The notes under the pieces were generated by a model that had not been told where the DNA came from, searched no databases, and saw nothing but the letters and a program-made list of their open reading frames with translations. 64,000 nucleotides of DNA. Origin: Bos javanicus. Its lineage: Eukaryota > Chordata > Mammalia > Artiodactyla > Bovidae. The translations under genes and the position numbers were made by a program. Location of the stretch: NCBI RefSeq assembly GCF_032452875.1, contig NC_083870.1, positions 7,874,001-7,938,000 on the forward strand, read 5' to 3'. Shown here in pieces: positions 31,803 to 44,752 of the stretch (position 1 is the first letter of the stretch; every line of letters begins with the position of its first letter).

Positions 31803-33045
31803 AACACATTATGAAATAAGATAACCAAATCGAATTATGAATTTTAGATCTTTTGATATTCTCATCAAAGTCTTCAATTTAACAACAAATCAGACTAGGT
31901 TCTTTGAGCCAGCTTCATCATGCAGAAGGATAATGCCCCTTGTGTTCATGCAGGAGAGAGGGGACATCTCTTTCATCTCTTTCTGAGACTTACGAAAGTG
32001 CATTTTTCAGATTAGAACGTGCCATTTTATTGTTATCATTGTGAGCAAAAAGAAGGCCTATAAAATTCTATTTTGCTGGTAGAAATGATGTACAAATGAA
32101 CAGGGTTTTATTACTTCATAATAGTAACATAAGGTGCACAGAACATTGTGCTTTCAAATGTTATTTATAATGATACATGCTACTTATAGAAAGTGTAGAA
32201 AACATAGAAAAAGGAAATAAATGAAAAAAAAATCACACACATAGAGACTTTTCCTATGGAGGTTCTGGTCAGGTGTTTTTCCCTCCAACATTTCAGGAGG
32301 AAACTACAGACTGTGATTAACTCTATGTTTCAATAGAAAGTATAAGTTTAAATATGTATATTAAAAATATAAAGTTTCAGACATCTTCTGAGAATATGGG
32401 TAAAAGGTACTTGTCCCTATTTCTCCTGTTGCATACAACTAAAAATCCTGGACATTGTATATAAAACAAAAATAAGATCCTTAAAAACTGGAGAGAAAAA
32501 AGTAGACCAATTAGAGATCTTAGGCTCTGAGGGATGACACAATGGTGTGTTCCCTGGATTTTCTTTTGGCGTTACATATCTCAAATTTTGAGTGAAAAAC
32601 CAGTGACCCAGAAATATCGATATCACAGCCCAAAACGAAGCCCTGACAGAACTATGTTCTCTCTAGCCAAAGGACTAGAAAGGACCAGCTTAGCATGACC
32701 CAAAACAGTCAGATAATAAATGTTCCACTCCAGCAACATCACAGGAAAAACCTCACACTACCCACAAAAGCATCAGATAAAGTAAACTTCAGAGCTAAGA
32801 AAGTTACCAGAGACAGAGAGGGATATGATATAATGACAAAAGGATCAATCCACCAAAAAGACCCTACATTAATATATAGCAAGCAACAGAGCTGCAAAAG
32901 GTGAAGCAACAGTGAGAGAACAGGAGAACTTGATAAATCCACAATTACAGTTGAAGGCTTCAACATCTCTCAACAACTGATAAATCAACCAGACAGAAAA
33001 TCAACATGGATATGGAAGGGCTCAATGACACATTAACCAGCAGGA

Positions 33046-35396
33046 TCTATGGAATGAAGCAGGGCAAAGACTAATAGAGTTTTGCCAAGAAAATGCACTG
33101 GTCATAGCAAACACCCTCTTCCAACAACACAAGAGAAGACTCTACACATGGACATCACCAGATGATCAACACCGAAATCAGATTGATTATATTCTTTGCA
33201 GCCAAAGATGGAGAAGCTCTATACAGTCAGCAAAAACAAGACCAGGAGCTGACTGGGGCTCAGATCATAAACTCCTTATTGCCAAATTCAGACTGAAATT
33301 TAAGAAAGTAGGGAAAACCACTAGACCATTCAGGTATGACCTAAATCAAATCCCTTATGATTATACAGTGGAAGTGAGAAATAGATTTAAGGGCCTAGAT
33401 CTGGTAGATTGAGTGCCTGATGAACTATGGAATGAGGTTCATGACATTGTACAGGAGACAGGGATCAAGACCATTCCCATGGAAAAGAAATGCGAAAAAG
33501 CAAAATTGCTGTCTGGGGAGGCCTTACAAATAGCTGTGAAAAGAAGAGAAGCAAAAAAGCAAAGGAGAAAAGGAAAGATATAAGCATCTGAATGCAGAGT
33601 TCCAAAGAATAGCAAGAAGAGATAAGAAAGCCTTCTTCAGTGATCAATGCAAAGAAATAGAGGAAAACAAAAGAATGGGAAAGACTAGAGATCTCTTTAA
33701 GAAAATTAGAGATACCAAGGGAACATTTCATGCAAAGATGGGCTCGATAAAGGACAGAAATGGTATGGACCTAACAGAAGCAAAAGATATTAAGAAGAGG
33801 TGGCAAGAATACACAGAAGAACTGTACAAAAAAGATCTTCATGACCCAGATAATCACGATGGTGTGATCACTGACCTAGAGCCAGACACCCTGGAATGTG
33901 AAGTCAAGTGGGCCTTAGAAAGCATCACTACAAACAAAGCTAGTGGAGGTGATGGAATTCCAGTTGAGCTATTTCAAATCCTGAAAGATGATGCTGTGAA
34001 ACTGCTGCACTCAATATGCCAGCAAATTTGGAAAACTCAGCAGTGGCCACAGGACTGGAAAAGGTCAGTTTTCATTCCAATCCCAAAGAAAGGCAATGCC
34101 AAAGAATGCTCAAACTACTGCACAATTGCACTCATCTCACATGCTAGTAAAGTAATGCTCAAAATTTTGCAAGCCAGGCTTCAGCAATAGGTGAACCGTG
34201 AACTTCCTGATGCTCAAGCTGGTTTTAGAAAAGGCAGAGGAACCAAAGATCAAATTGCCAATATCTGCTGGATCATGGAAAAAGCAAGAGAGTTCCAGAA
34301 AAGCATCTATTTCTGCTTTATTGACTATGCCAAAGCCTTTGACTGTGTGGATCACAATAAACTGTGGAAAATTCTGAAAGAGATGGGAATCCCAGACTAC
34401 CTGACCTGCCTCTTGAGAAATTTGTATGCAGGTCAGGAAGCAACAGTTCGAACTGGACATGGAACAACAGACTGATTCCAAATAGGAAAAGGAGTACGTC
34501 AAGGCTGTATATTGTCACCCTGCTTATTTAACTTCTATGCAGAGTACATCATGAGAAACGCTGGACTGGAAGAAACACAAGCTGGAATCAAGATTGCCGG
34601 GAGAAATATCAATAACCTCAGATATGCAGATGACACCACCCTTATGGCAGAAAATGAAGAGGAACTCAAAAGCCTCTTGATGAAAGTGAAAGAGGAGAGT
34701 GAAAAAGTTGGCTTAAAGCTCAACATTCAGAAAACGAAGATCATGGCATCCGGTCCCATCACTTCATGGGAAATAGATGGGGAAACAGTGGAAACAGTGT
34801 CAGACTTTATTTTGGGGGGCTCCAAAATCACTGCAGATGGTGACTGCAGCCATGAAATTAAAAGACGCTTACTCCTTGGAAGGAAAGTTACGACCAACCT
34901 AGATAGCATATTGAAAAGCAGAGACATTACTTTGCCAACAAAGGTCCATCTAGTCAAGGCTATAGTTTTTCCTGTGGTCATGTATGGGTGTGAGAGTTGG
35001 ACTGTGAAGAAGGCTGAGCGCCAAAGAATTGATGCTTTTGAACTGTGGTGTTGGAGAAGACTCTTGAGAGTCCCTTGGACTGCAAGGAGATCCAACCAGT
35101 CCATTCTGAAGGAGATCAGCCCTGGGATTTCTTTGGAAGGAATGATGCTAAAGCTGAAACTCCAATACTTTGGCCACCTCATGCGAAGAGTTGACTCATT
35201 GGAAAAGACTCTGATGCTGGGAGGGATTGGGGGCAGGAGGAGAAGGGGACGACAGAGGATGAGATGGCTGGATGGCATCACTGACTTGATGGATGTGAGT
35301 CTCAGTGAACTCCGGGAGTTGGTGATGCCAGGGAGGCCTGGCATGCTGCGATTCATGGGGTCACAAAGAGTCGGACACGACTGAGCGACTGACCTG
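33046..35396 (+). mobile_element. BovB LINE, 5-prime-truncated, with decayed endonuclease end and reverse transcriptase
   Basis: About 2.35 kb of the roughly 3.2 kb RTE-clade element. Order: endonuclease C-terminus with NQIDYILCSQRW and GSDHKLLIAKFRLK, linker, reverse transcriptase with FIDYAKAFDCVDH (about 34317), the GVRQGCILSPCLFNFYAEY segment (34491) and the catalytic NLRYADDTTLM (34613), then the C-terminal GRRRRGRQRMRWLDGIT segment and the BovB 3-prime tail. In-frame stops interrupt it near 33408, 34187 and 34473, plus a frame change near 33580, so it cannot mobilise itself. Confidence 0.93.
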
Positions 35397-36242
35397 AATT
35401 GAACTTAATCAGTATTTATAGAACACACCACTCAGTAACAATGGAACACACATTTCTTTTCAACTCTCCATTGAATATACACCAAACTGGACCATAACAT
35501 GAGCAAAAACAAAACAAAAACAAATAAACAAAAACTCAACAAACCTGAAAGAATTGAAATCATAAAGAGTATGTTTTCCAGACACAATGAAATAAAACCA
35601 AAAGAAAACAGAAAAAAAGTCTCTAAACACTTGGAAAGTAAAAAAGATATTTCCAAACAATACATGGGCCAAAGAGGAAACCTTAAGAGAAATTAAAAAT
35701 ACATTGCAATGAATGAAAATAAAAATGCAACATATCAAAATTTATGGGACACAGTTAAAATACTACTGAGAAAGAAATTTACCACTGGATTAAAAAAATG
35801 AAAAAAATCTCAAATCAGTCATCTAAACTCCTACTTCAGGAACCTAGAGAAAGAAGAGCAAAATAAATCCAAAGCAAGCAGAAGAAATTAAATAATAATA
35901 AGAGCAGAAAACAATGAAAACAGAGAAAATCAGTGAAACAAAAAAATAGTGAAAATTGATCTTTATTGAGAATATTAAAAAAAAATTGACAAACCTCTAG
36001 CAAGACTGATCAAAAAGGAAGACACAAATCACCAATATCTGAGTGAAACAAGAGCTATCACTACAGAACTTGCATAAATCAGAAGGAAAATTTTTAAGTA
36101 CTACAAACAATTTTATACACATAAATTTGACAACTTAGATAAAATGAAACAATTCCTTGAAAAGTACAAACTATCACAATTCACTTAAAATAGATACCTG
36201 AATAACCCTATAATTCTAAAGGAAATTGCATTCATAATTTTA

Positions 36243-36446
36243 TTTATTTATTTATTTATTAAATATATGTATTTATTTTTGGATTCAGCGGGTCTTAGTT
36301 GTGGCATGGCATTGGGGCTCTAGTTGCAGCTCATAGGCTCAGATGCCTTGAAGCACGTGGGATCTTAGTTCCCTGACCAGGGATTGAACCTGCATCCCCG
36401 GCATTGAAGGGCAGATTCTCAACCACTGGACCACCAGGGAAGTCCC
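36243..36446 (-). mobile_element. CHR-type SINE with perfect 16-base target duplication
   Basis: The A/T tail (TTTATTTATTTATTTATT) lies on the left and the head ACCACCAGGGAAGTCCC on the right, so it is on the minus strand. TGCATTCATAATTTTA occurs immediately before (36227-36242) and after (36447-36462). Confidence 0.93.
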
Positions 36447-37305
36447 TGCATTCATAATTTTAAACCTCCCCCCAAAGAAATCTCCAGGCCTGTATGATTT
36501 CACTGGAGAATTCTGCTGAACATTTAAAGAAGAATTAACACCAATTTTTTACAACCCCTTCCAGAATACGGACAGTGAGGGAACACATCCCAGTTCATTT
36601 TAGAAAGTTAGTATCACCCTAACATCATGCTTAACAGTTCAAACTCCATGATTTCCCACTAAGAGAGGAAACAAGGCAAAGATGTCTGCTCTCACCCCTC
36701 TTAACATAATGCTAAAAGTTCTAGCCAGTTTAATAAAGAAAATAAAATTAAAAGGCTTTCAGGTTGGGATGAGAGAAATAAAAATATCCCTATTTGTACA
36801 TGGTATGATCACCTATTTGGAAAATCTGAAGAATTCATAAAAAATTCCTGGAAGCTACTAAATGAATATCCAGCAAGTTTGCAGAACACAGGTAAAGAGT
36901 AAAAAAATTATTCTTTCTATATATTTAGCAATGAACATGTGGAGCCTGGAATTAAAAATGCAACTTCATTTATAATCACTGAAAAGAAATAACAGGTGCA
37001 AATCTAACAAAATATGTTCAGGACTTATATGATGAAAATTATATAATACTAGTGAAACTATTTTAATATAAATAAATGGGGAGGTACACCATGTTTTAAG
37101 GATTAGAAAATTTAACATCTTTAAAAAGCCATTTCTCCTCAAACTATTATATTGGTTTAACACAATTCCTCTCAAAATCCTAGCAAGGAATTTTTGTAGG
37201 TATAGACAGTCCATATTATTCTAAAATGTACATGGACAGACAAAGGAACAATAATAGATTCATGTTGAGGTTTGACAGAAAAGAGCAAAGTTCTGTAAAG
37301 CAATT

Positions 37306-37498
37306 CAGTTCAGTTAGTTCAGTTCAGTTGCTCAGTGGTGTCCGACTCTTTGCGACCCCATGAACCGCAGCACGCCAGGCCTCCCTGTCCATCACCAGCT
37401 CCCGGAGTTCACCCAAACCCATGTCCATTGAGTCGATGATGCCATCCAACCATCTCATCTTCTGTCATCCCCTTCTCCTCCTGCCTTCAATCTTTCCC
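37306..37498 (-). mobile_element. BovB 3-prime fragment in L1
   Basis: TCAGTTCAGTTGCTCAGTGG to GCCTTCAATCTTTCCC. Very short 5-prime-truncated BovB. Confidence 0.88.
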
Positions 37499-37629
37499 AA
37501 AAGATAAATAAATACAAAAAAACATAATGTTGAAAAAGAATAAAGTGAGAAAAATAAATCTACAGTAAGACTTGATTGGCAGAGGAGTACACACAAAGAC
37601 TAATGGAATAGAACAGAAAATCAGGCATC

Positions 37630-37927
37630 AGATCAGATCAGTCGCTCAGTCGTGTCCGACTCTTTGTGACCCCATGAATCGCAGCACGCCAGGCCTCCCT
37701 GTCCATCACCAACTCCCGGAGTTCACTCAGACTCACGTCCATCGAGTCAGTGATGCCATCCAGCCATCTCATTCTCTGTCGTCCCCTTCTCCTCCTGCCC
37801 CCAATCCCTCCCAGCATCAGAGTCTTTTCCAATGAGTCAACTCTTCGCATGAGGTGGCCAAAGTACTGGAGTTTCAGCTTTAGCATCATTCCTTCCAAAG
37901 AAATCCCAGGGCTGATCTCCTTCAGAA
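37630..37927 (-). mobile_element. BovB 3-prime fragment in L1
   Basis: Antisense BovB from GATCAGTCGCTCAGTCGTGT, with the C-terminal ORF2 segment on the minus strand, to TCTCCTTCAGAATGG. Close to consensus, hence young. Confidence 0.9.
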
Positions 37928-38230
37928 TGGCACAAATATGCCCAACAGATTTCGACAAAGGTGCAAAAGTAATTCAACGGTGAAAGACTTTTTTATTAGA
38001 TAGTTGGTAATTCATAGCAAAAAAAAAAAAACAACCCTCAATTTAAGCCTCATACCTCAAAAAAAATGAACTCAAAATGGATGATGGACTTCAAAACATG
38101 AAAAAATAAAACTTTTACAAAAATACAGAAGAAATGTCTTTTGGGCCTACTGCTAAGCAAAGAATTCTTAGACTTGATACCAAAGGTGTGCTCTATTAAA
38201 AGACAGAGATTTTCATTGGATATGTGAAAA

Positions 38231-38656
38231 TCATAAATTGAAGGGTTTAACTTATTTGACTAATAGTTGTCTTACATAATTTTATTGATATAAATACTTG
38301 TATAATTTAAATAATCTGATGAAATTATGCTTTTTCAGCAAATGAAAAAGAATATTTAATCACAGTAGCCACCGGAAAACAGTAAACCAGAGACTAGTGG
38401 GGCAAATATCATAGATGATTTTAAATCTATACATATTCTTTATTTTTTAAAAAATATGAAAATCTATATATATTATTTTTTTTTAAAATATGAAAAAATT
38501 TTAATATGAAAATATGATAATACATTTATAGGAGACTTGGAAAATGCAGAACAAGTTTTCATATAGTTCTACTGTTTATTACAATTATTTTTGAAGTACA
38601 CAAATTAAGATTTTTAGTAGGAGTTTCAATATCATACTCTCAAAAATTAATAGAAT
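38231..38656 (+). repeat. Inverted repeat, left arm
   Basis: TCATAAATTGAAGGGTTTAA to AATTAATAGAAT is the reverse complement of 41984-41596 with some substitutions and indels, including about 26 extra AT-rich bases near 38440-38480. The arm stops exactly where duplicated block B begins. Confidence 0.88.
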
Positions 38657-39684
38657 CAACCACAATCCTGATCTTGTATTTATCACTTCCTTTATTTTAT
38701 TTTTTGTTTTTAAAATTTTATTATTTATACAATGTTGTGTTCAGTCTCTGGTGCACAGCATAGTGTCACCCCTTTATTTTATAGTTGTAATCATTTCGCA
38801 CTTGGAACTTTTATTAAATTGATTAATATTGTATGCATTGTTTTGAGATTTACTTTCTTCTCTTCTTTTTTTTGTGTGAATTCTTTATTAGCCTTGTGCT
38901 GGGCTTGGACAAAAAGTTCTTAATACCTTTTCTAGAACCCTTCAGGTCAGGTGTATGTGTGTGTGTTTCATGTTTAAAAACTCTTTTGCACAGTGGTTTT
39001 AGGCTCGCAGCAAAGGGTAAGGTGCAGGGAGCCCGCGTACCCCTCCCGCCCCCGCGCACGCGCGGCCTCGCTCACTGCTGCCGTCCCCTGCTGGTCCGTT
39101 TGTTAAAACTGACAAGCCTGATGCACCATAATCACCCCAAATCCCAGGTTTGTCTTAGACTGCATTCTTGGTGCTGTACATTCTACAGCTTTAGACAAAT
39201 GTATCCATCAATATAGTAACATACAGATATTTTCGCTGCCCTACAAATCCTCGCTGCTCTGCCTATTCATCAGTCCACTTCTGCAACACCTGATGACCGC
39301 TAATATTTTTACTGTTTCCATCGTTTGACCTCTTCCGGAATGTCATGTAGTTGAAATCATGCACTGCGTGGCTCTTCCAGACTGGCTTCTTTCACTTAGC
39401 AGTGTCTTTTAAGATTCCTCCATGCCTTTTCATGACTCGATAGTAGATTTCTTTTTAGCCCTAAATAGGATTCCATTGTCTAGATATACCAGTTTATTTA
39501 CCATTCACCTACTGAAGGATACCTTAGTGTTTCCAAGGATTGGCAGTTATCAATAAAGCTGCTATAAACATCCATGTACTAATGATATGGAACATCTTTT
39601 CGTGTATTTACTAACTGTATATGTTCTTTAATGAAGTTTTGTGTTTTTTTTTTGTAGAAGTCAAAGTGTAAATTAGGTAACAGG
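38654..39684 (+). repeat. Duplicated block, copy B (1031 bp)
   Basis: Near-identical direct copy of 26351-27386, 12.3 kb away. It directly abuts the left inverted-repeat arm on one side and a BovA SINE on the other. No encoded function. Confidence 0.93.
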
Positions 39685-39992
39685 ATGGGTTCCATCCCTG
39701 GGTGAAGAGCCCCTGAGGAGGGTACGGCAACCCACTCCAGTATTCTTGCCTGGAGAATCCCATGGACAGAGGAGCCTGGTGGGCTACTGTCCATAGGGTT
39801 GCAAAGAGTCGGACACGACTCAAGCAACTTAGATTGCATGCACACAGTATTAAAAAATACAGAGTTACCCTGGAGAAGGAAATGGCAACCCACTCAAGTA
39901 TTTGTGCCTGGGAAATCCCATGGACAAAGGAGCCTGGTGAGCTACAGTCCACGGCATCCCCAAAAGAGTAGGACACGACTTAACGACTAACA
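39685..39992 (+). mobile_element. Two successive Bov-tA/BovA fragments
   Basis: First copy to about 39832 (CCATCCCTGGGTGAAGAGCC through CACGACTCAAGCAACTTAGA), second from about 39866 (ACCCTGGAGAAGGAAATGGC) to CGACTTAACGACTAACAC. Confidence 0.87.
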
Positions 39993-41205
39993 CAAACAAT
40001 GTAAAATACTTTTTTTTTAATGTGTGATGATTTTTTAAAATTTAATTTTTTTAACTGGAGGAAAATTGCTTTACTGTGTTAAAATATTTTTAAACAGCTA
40101 ATTTTCTCCTTCAGAATTCTAAATCACTTCTTCTGACTTCCCTTTTGTGTTTGTTAAGAAGCAACTTTAACCTGTTCGCTGGTAATGATAAGGTTGATGC
40201 TTCCTGTGTTTCTGATAGATGCTCTCATTAACATCACTCATACATAACCTTAAACAACAAGCACAAAACATCACTCAAAAGACAAAATGGAGATTGAAAA
40301 AATGAAAAATATGAGATTTATAAAATACATACATACAAAACCTGTTAGCCAGCCCCAAGTGATGATACCAATTACCCAATGCAAATTATATACATTCAAG
40401 CTTTATTTTTTAGAGTAGCCTTGTAAAAAAGGTGTTATTGCTCTTTTATGAAAATCTTGTTCTTTACTTCTATGTGTGCTACTTTTTTATGTCATAGCTT
40501 ACTGGTTTTATGTACGTAGGTTTAAAACATTTTATATTGAATGTTTGTTGAGCTCTTATAGAGGTTCTTAAATTGATGGGTCAAATTAAAATATACAGTT
40601 TATTATAATCACCATGTTACAAAAATAAGAGAGATTTATTTTATTATTTAACTTATCCATAAATTATTCCCCAAAGGGTTTTCTAAGTGTTTTTTGAGGA
40701 GGGGGATGAGGATTGATAAGGTTGTTCAGTTGATAAAATAATAAACTTATTATTGCAGGTATAAAAAAATACAAACTTAGAAATAAGAAAGAGAATATTC
40801 TTCACGGCTAAAAATCATTACAAATATAAAGGAGATTTCAATGTACAAAATAAAAAGCAAACAAAAGAAAACACTTGATCAAACAATCAAAAGCTAACTC
40901 TGTGAAAAGATCAATGAACTAGAACTTGGACAAGTCTGATTAAGATAAACAGAGGTACAAAGGTCTCTTTTTAGTATTCAACAATTTAATAGCAGTATTT
41001 TGTTTAGTATCTCTGATGTAACGTGGGGATGACCACAACATATGTGGGGATGCCCACAAATCTTGGTCACGTTGTTATAAAGAATCGAGTTACAGGGAAC
41101 TGATCTTATTTCCATAATGAGACGAATGCTATTGAGTAGCAAAACAATTTTCCTGAAAGTTCCTGGAAGAGTTCAAGAATTGGGAGAACTAGGTACTACA
41201 CAAGA
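39993..41205. other. Intergenic, AT-rich, partly L1-like
   Basis: No exon recognised. The stretch near 40780-40960 looks like a diverged L1/HAL1 ORF2 remnant (AAGATCAATGAACTAGAACT); the rest is unassigned. Confidence 0.4.
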
Positions 41206-41277
41206 TGTGGGATGGAACCCATGCCTTTTACGCCTCCTGCAGGGTTCTTTACCACTAGCGCCACCTGGGAAGCCCAT
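41206..41277 (-). mobile_element. tRNA-derived head of a Bov-tA
   Basis: GGGTTCTTTACCACTAGCGC and CACCTGGGAAGCCC: only the tRNA-Glu-like part of a Bov-tA remains. Confidence 0.75.
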
Positions 41278-41595
41278 TTTTTAAATACCAAAGAACATGC
41301 ATATTGCACTTGAAAATATGTGGGTTCCTTTCAAATATCTTTTGATACTGCTTTCTAACATGATTCCACAATGATAAGAAGACGGACTGTGTGTGAATAC
41401 CTTTACAGTATGAAACTTCTGTGCCTTGTTCCATCTTCCTGGATATGTTCCAAGGTCCCTTAGTTTATACTATACGGGAGATGGAATAGAATTTGTATGC
41501 TACTCTTGTGTGAAAATTGTATAAATCTTCATTATGTTGAGTTGGTTCACAGAGCTTTTCAGGTTTTCTATATTCTTCTACTTTTCTATATATTC

Positions 41596-41984
41596 ATTCT
41601 ATTAATTTTTGAGAGTTTGATATTGAAACTGCTACTGAAAATATTAATTTGTCTACTTAAAACATAATTGTAATGAACAGTGGAATTATATGCAACCTTG
41701 TTCTGCATTTTCTAAGTCTCCTATAAATGTATTATCATATTTTCATAATTAAAAAAATAAAGAATATGTATAGATTTAAAATCATCTATGATATTTGCCC
41801 CACTAGTCTCTGGTTTACTGTTTACTGTTTTCCTGTGGCTACTATGATTAAATATTTAAAGAATATTTTTCATTTGCTGAAAAAGCATAATTTCATCAGA
41901 TTATTTAAATTATACAAATATTTATATCAATAAAATTATGTAGGACAACTATTAGTCAAATAAGTTAAACCCTTCAATTTATGA
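41596..41984 (-). repeat. Inverted repeat, right arm
   Basis: Reverse complement of 38231-38656. Either the two copies of a repeat family in opposite orientation, or an inverted duplication; the high similarity over about 390 bases is visible directly. Confidence 0.88.
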
Positions 41985-42510
41985 AGCTTACTAGCTTTTC
42001 CCAATTTTTCAAAAAGTTTCTGAGGCAACTTAATGCTATTTCTTACACAGGCAAATGCTCCAAATAATTTTTCTCTTTCTTTTGTTTTTTTTCCTTTAAC
42101 AAGAAGTCCTTCCTGGAAATCGCTGTTCTTCAACACTAGTCTGGATTGTTTGCACTCTAGGCTCCCTGCATGGCTGTTGTGTTAAGGCCTCCTTCCCCTG
42201 AATTTTCTGTATTCCCATTTCTTGATTGACTTGGCTGGAGCAAGTTTGCCAGGGCGTCTGAGAAAGGGTGTGCAGGTGGAATAGCAGATGCCCCTGGTGC
42301 TCCACCTCAAATTCACTTGGTTCACCTGAATTCACTCATACTTGCTGACTAGTTCAGTTTCTCCTGAGAATTAAACAAAGGAAAACTAGTGACCTGGAAA
42401 CATCTACTCCCCTTGGGTATGAGAGAGGCTCTAAGAGTCTAACTTCTCCTTTTACAGATTTTTCCAGTTATCCCCTTATTTTCAAAATCATACCTGATCC
42501 ACATCTTGTG

Positions 42511-42629
42511 TAGTACCTAGTTCTTATGTAGTACCTAGTTCTTGTGTAGTACCTAGTTCTTATGTAGTACCTAGTTCTTGTGTAGTACCTAGTTCTTGTG
42601 TAGTACCTAGTTCTTGTGCAGTACCTAGT
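42511..42629 (+). repeat. 18-base tandem repeat (minisatellite)
   Basis: Unit TAGTACCTAGTTCTTRTG, six full copies plus a partial seventh; the variable base is G or A. No spacers, so it is not CRISPR-like. Confidence 0.95.
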
Positions 42630-44069
42630 AAGCAATAAGCACATAGAAAACTAAACACACGATGAAAATGAAGCCGTAATTATCTCTAGAGGGAAAAAAA
42701 AGATTGTTCAGGAGGAGAAATGTAATCAGAAAATACTATTTGTCTCAATAATGAACAGTAGTCATACAATGGTGATAAAATTATATTGGAGCACTGGATA
42801 AGGAGAATGAGAACTGAGTGACCATGGTATAGTAAAAATAGTCTTCTTATCCTATAGGAGGAAATCAAGTGAATAATATCTGACATTTAAAATCAAGAAA
42901 TAGTTACAAATGTATTATTTGGAAATATGGAGATAAATTAACAGATGATACAGTTGAAACTGTTGAAAATGATTGCCTCTGGGGGACAGGACTGAGGAGA
43001 TGCAAGGGAAGGGACAAGAATCAGCTATTTCTTGTTATATGCCTTGTGTTCTGTTATATAATTCAAATTATGTCTTATTACTTTAACAGAACATTAAAAT
43101 TTTATTTAAAAACAGAAGAAAGCATTGTCTTCACATATACATTTAAGACATTCACATGAGAAAAACTCACGCAGACCACACTGTGCAATATAAGTGGGAA
43201 ATAACAACAAAAAAAGATAGTGCTCATTCCCTTTGGAAATAAAGCAAGCAAATAGCGTGAAACACTCATCTAAATAAACCTTGAGCTAAGAAGAAAATAG
43301 AACAAAAGTTATAGATTATTTAAAGACAAATAGCAATGACAAAAATACATATCAAAATCTAACGGATGTGGCTAAAATAGCAATAAGAGGAAATGTTATA
43401 GCCTTTTGTGAATTTGTTTAAAAACAAATCCTTAGAACTTTGTAAATAAATGAACAATACAGTAAGTCTAAATAAAGTAGCAGAAAGAAATAATCCATCA
43501 GAAACAAATAGCAAAGTCTTGATCATGACATCAAAAGTCATGACAAGACAAACAAAAAACTAGACAAACATTTGGGAAGCCTGATTAAGATAAACAGATA
43601 TGACAGTCAAGGTGGTTCACTCTCCAAAAATCATTCCACCTCCAAATGATTAAGCTAAAGTAAGTTACTCCCTTTTCTAGTGATTGATTTAGGAATGGGC
43701 ATGTGACCCAGGCCTGACCAATAATGATGTGATGGGAAGATTGCTGGAGAAACATTTTCTCACTCTTAAGAAAGAGACACATAGAAGAGGTAGTTAGCCG
43801 TTTTCTTTGTCTAGATCTTTGGAAGTGATGCCTGGAACTGCTGTGGTCGTCATGCTGCTAGGCCAAGGGATCGCTGCACAGCACACCCAGAGTTCTGATG
43901 CACAGGAGACACCCTGTCTCTGAACTTTCTGTTGTGTAAGATAATACATTTCCCTATCCTTTAAGCCAAATTGAATCTGATTTCCTGTTATTTCCAGCTG
44001 AAGTCATCTGACAAAAGAAAGCAAGCCCAAAAGCTAGGTATGAGAGAGAGAATATAAATGCAGACACAC

Positions 44070-44276
44070 AGCAATAGTCACTCAGTCGTGTCCAACTCCT
44101 TTGTGACACCGTGGACTGTAGCCTGCCACGCTCCTCTGTCCATGGGATTTCCAGGCAAGAATACTGGAGTGGGTTGTCATGCCCTCCTCCAGGGGATCTT
44201 CCCTCCCCAGGAATCGAACCCGGGTCCCCTGTATTGCAGGCAGATTCTTTACTGTCTGAGCCACCAGGGAAGGCTA
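44070..44276 (-). mobile_element. Bov-tA SINE
   Basis: GCAATAGTCACTCAGTCGTG to CTGTCTGAGCCACCAGGGAA, full element with tRNA-like head. Confidence 0.9.
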
Positions 44277-44481
44277 CAGATACATAGATTATTACCAAAA
44301 GATAGAAGAAGATACAGTGTATAGCTGCATATCAATAAACTGGATGGTTTCTAGGAAAGTAACATTTTTTCAAAATTGACTCCAGTGAGATAGAAAAGCC
44401 TTATTAAACCAGTAATGACAGGGGAAAAAAAAAGTTTGTCAAAGATCTAGCCTAAAAAAAGTATCAAGCCCACAGGATATG

Positions 44482-44752
44482 TTCAGTATCTATTTATTTT
44501 TGGTTGTGCTGGATCTTCATTGCTGTGTGTGGACTTTCTCTAGCTGTGGCGAGCAGGGGCGGCGCTCAGGCTTCCTACTGCAGCGGCTTCTCTATTGCGA
44601 AGCACAGGCTCTTGGTGAGTGCGCTTCAGCAGTCATGGCCCATGGGCTTAGTTGCTCTGCAGTATGTGGGATTTTCCCAAACCAGGGATCAAACCAGTGT
44701 CCTTTGAACTGCAAGTCAGATTCTTATCTACTAGATCACCTGGGAAGTCTTC
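44482..44752 (-). mobile_element. CHR-type SINE, full length
   Basis: CTATTTATTTTTGGTTGTGC tail side, TCTCTAGCTGTGGCGAGCAG body, TAGATCACCTGGGAAGTC head; minus orientation. Confidence 0.88.

Larger units (their letters stand above)
32400..38215 (+). mobile_element. Old L1 ORF2 remnant, broken by several insertions
   Basis: Sense L1 ORF2-like sequence: CAACCAGACAGAAAATCAAC at 32986, TATTTATAGAACACACCACT near 35412, GAAAGAATTGAAATCATAAA near 35547, GACAAACCTCTAGCAAGACT near 35989 and TTCTTAGACTTGATACCAAA near 38165. It is interrupted by BovB (33046-35396), a CHR SINE (36243-36446) and two BovB fragments (37306-37498, 37630-37927). Frames are decayed. Confidence 0.7.

Noticed and set aside
34512..35384. 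Long open frame of 290 codons with reverse transcriptase motifs as a possible host gene
   Set aside because: It is the C-terminal part of BovB ORF2, with the element's 3-prime tail directly behind it.
42511..42629. Regular repeats as a CRISPR array
   Set aside because: The 18-base units are directly adjacent with no spacers, and the genome is mammalian.
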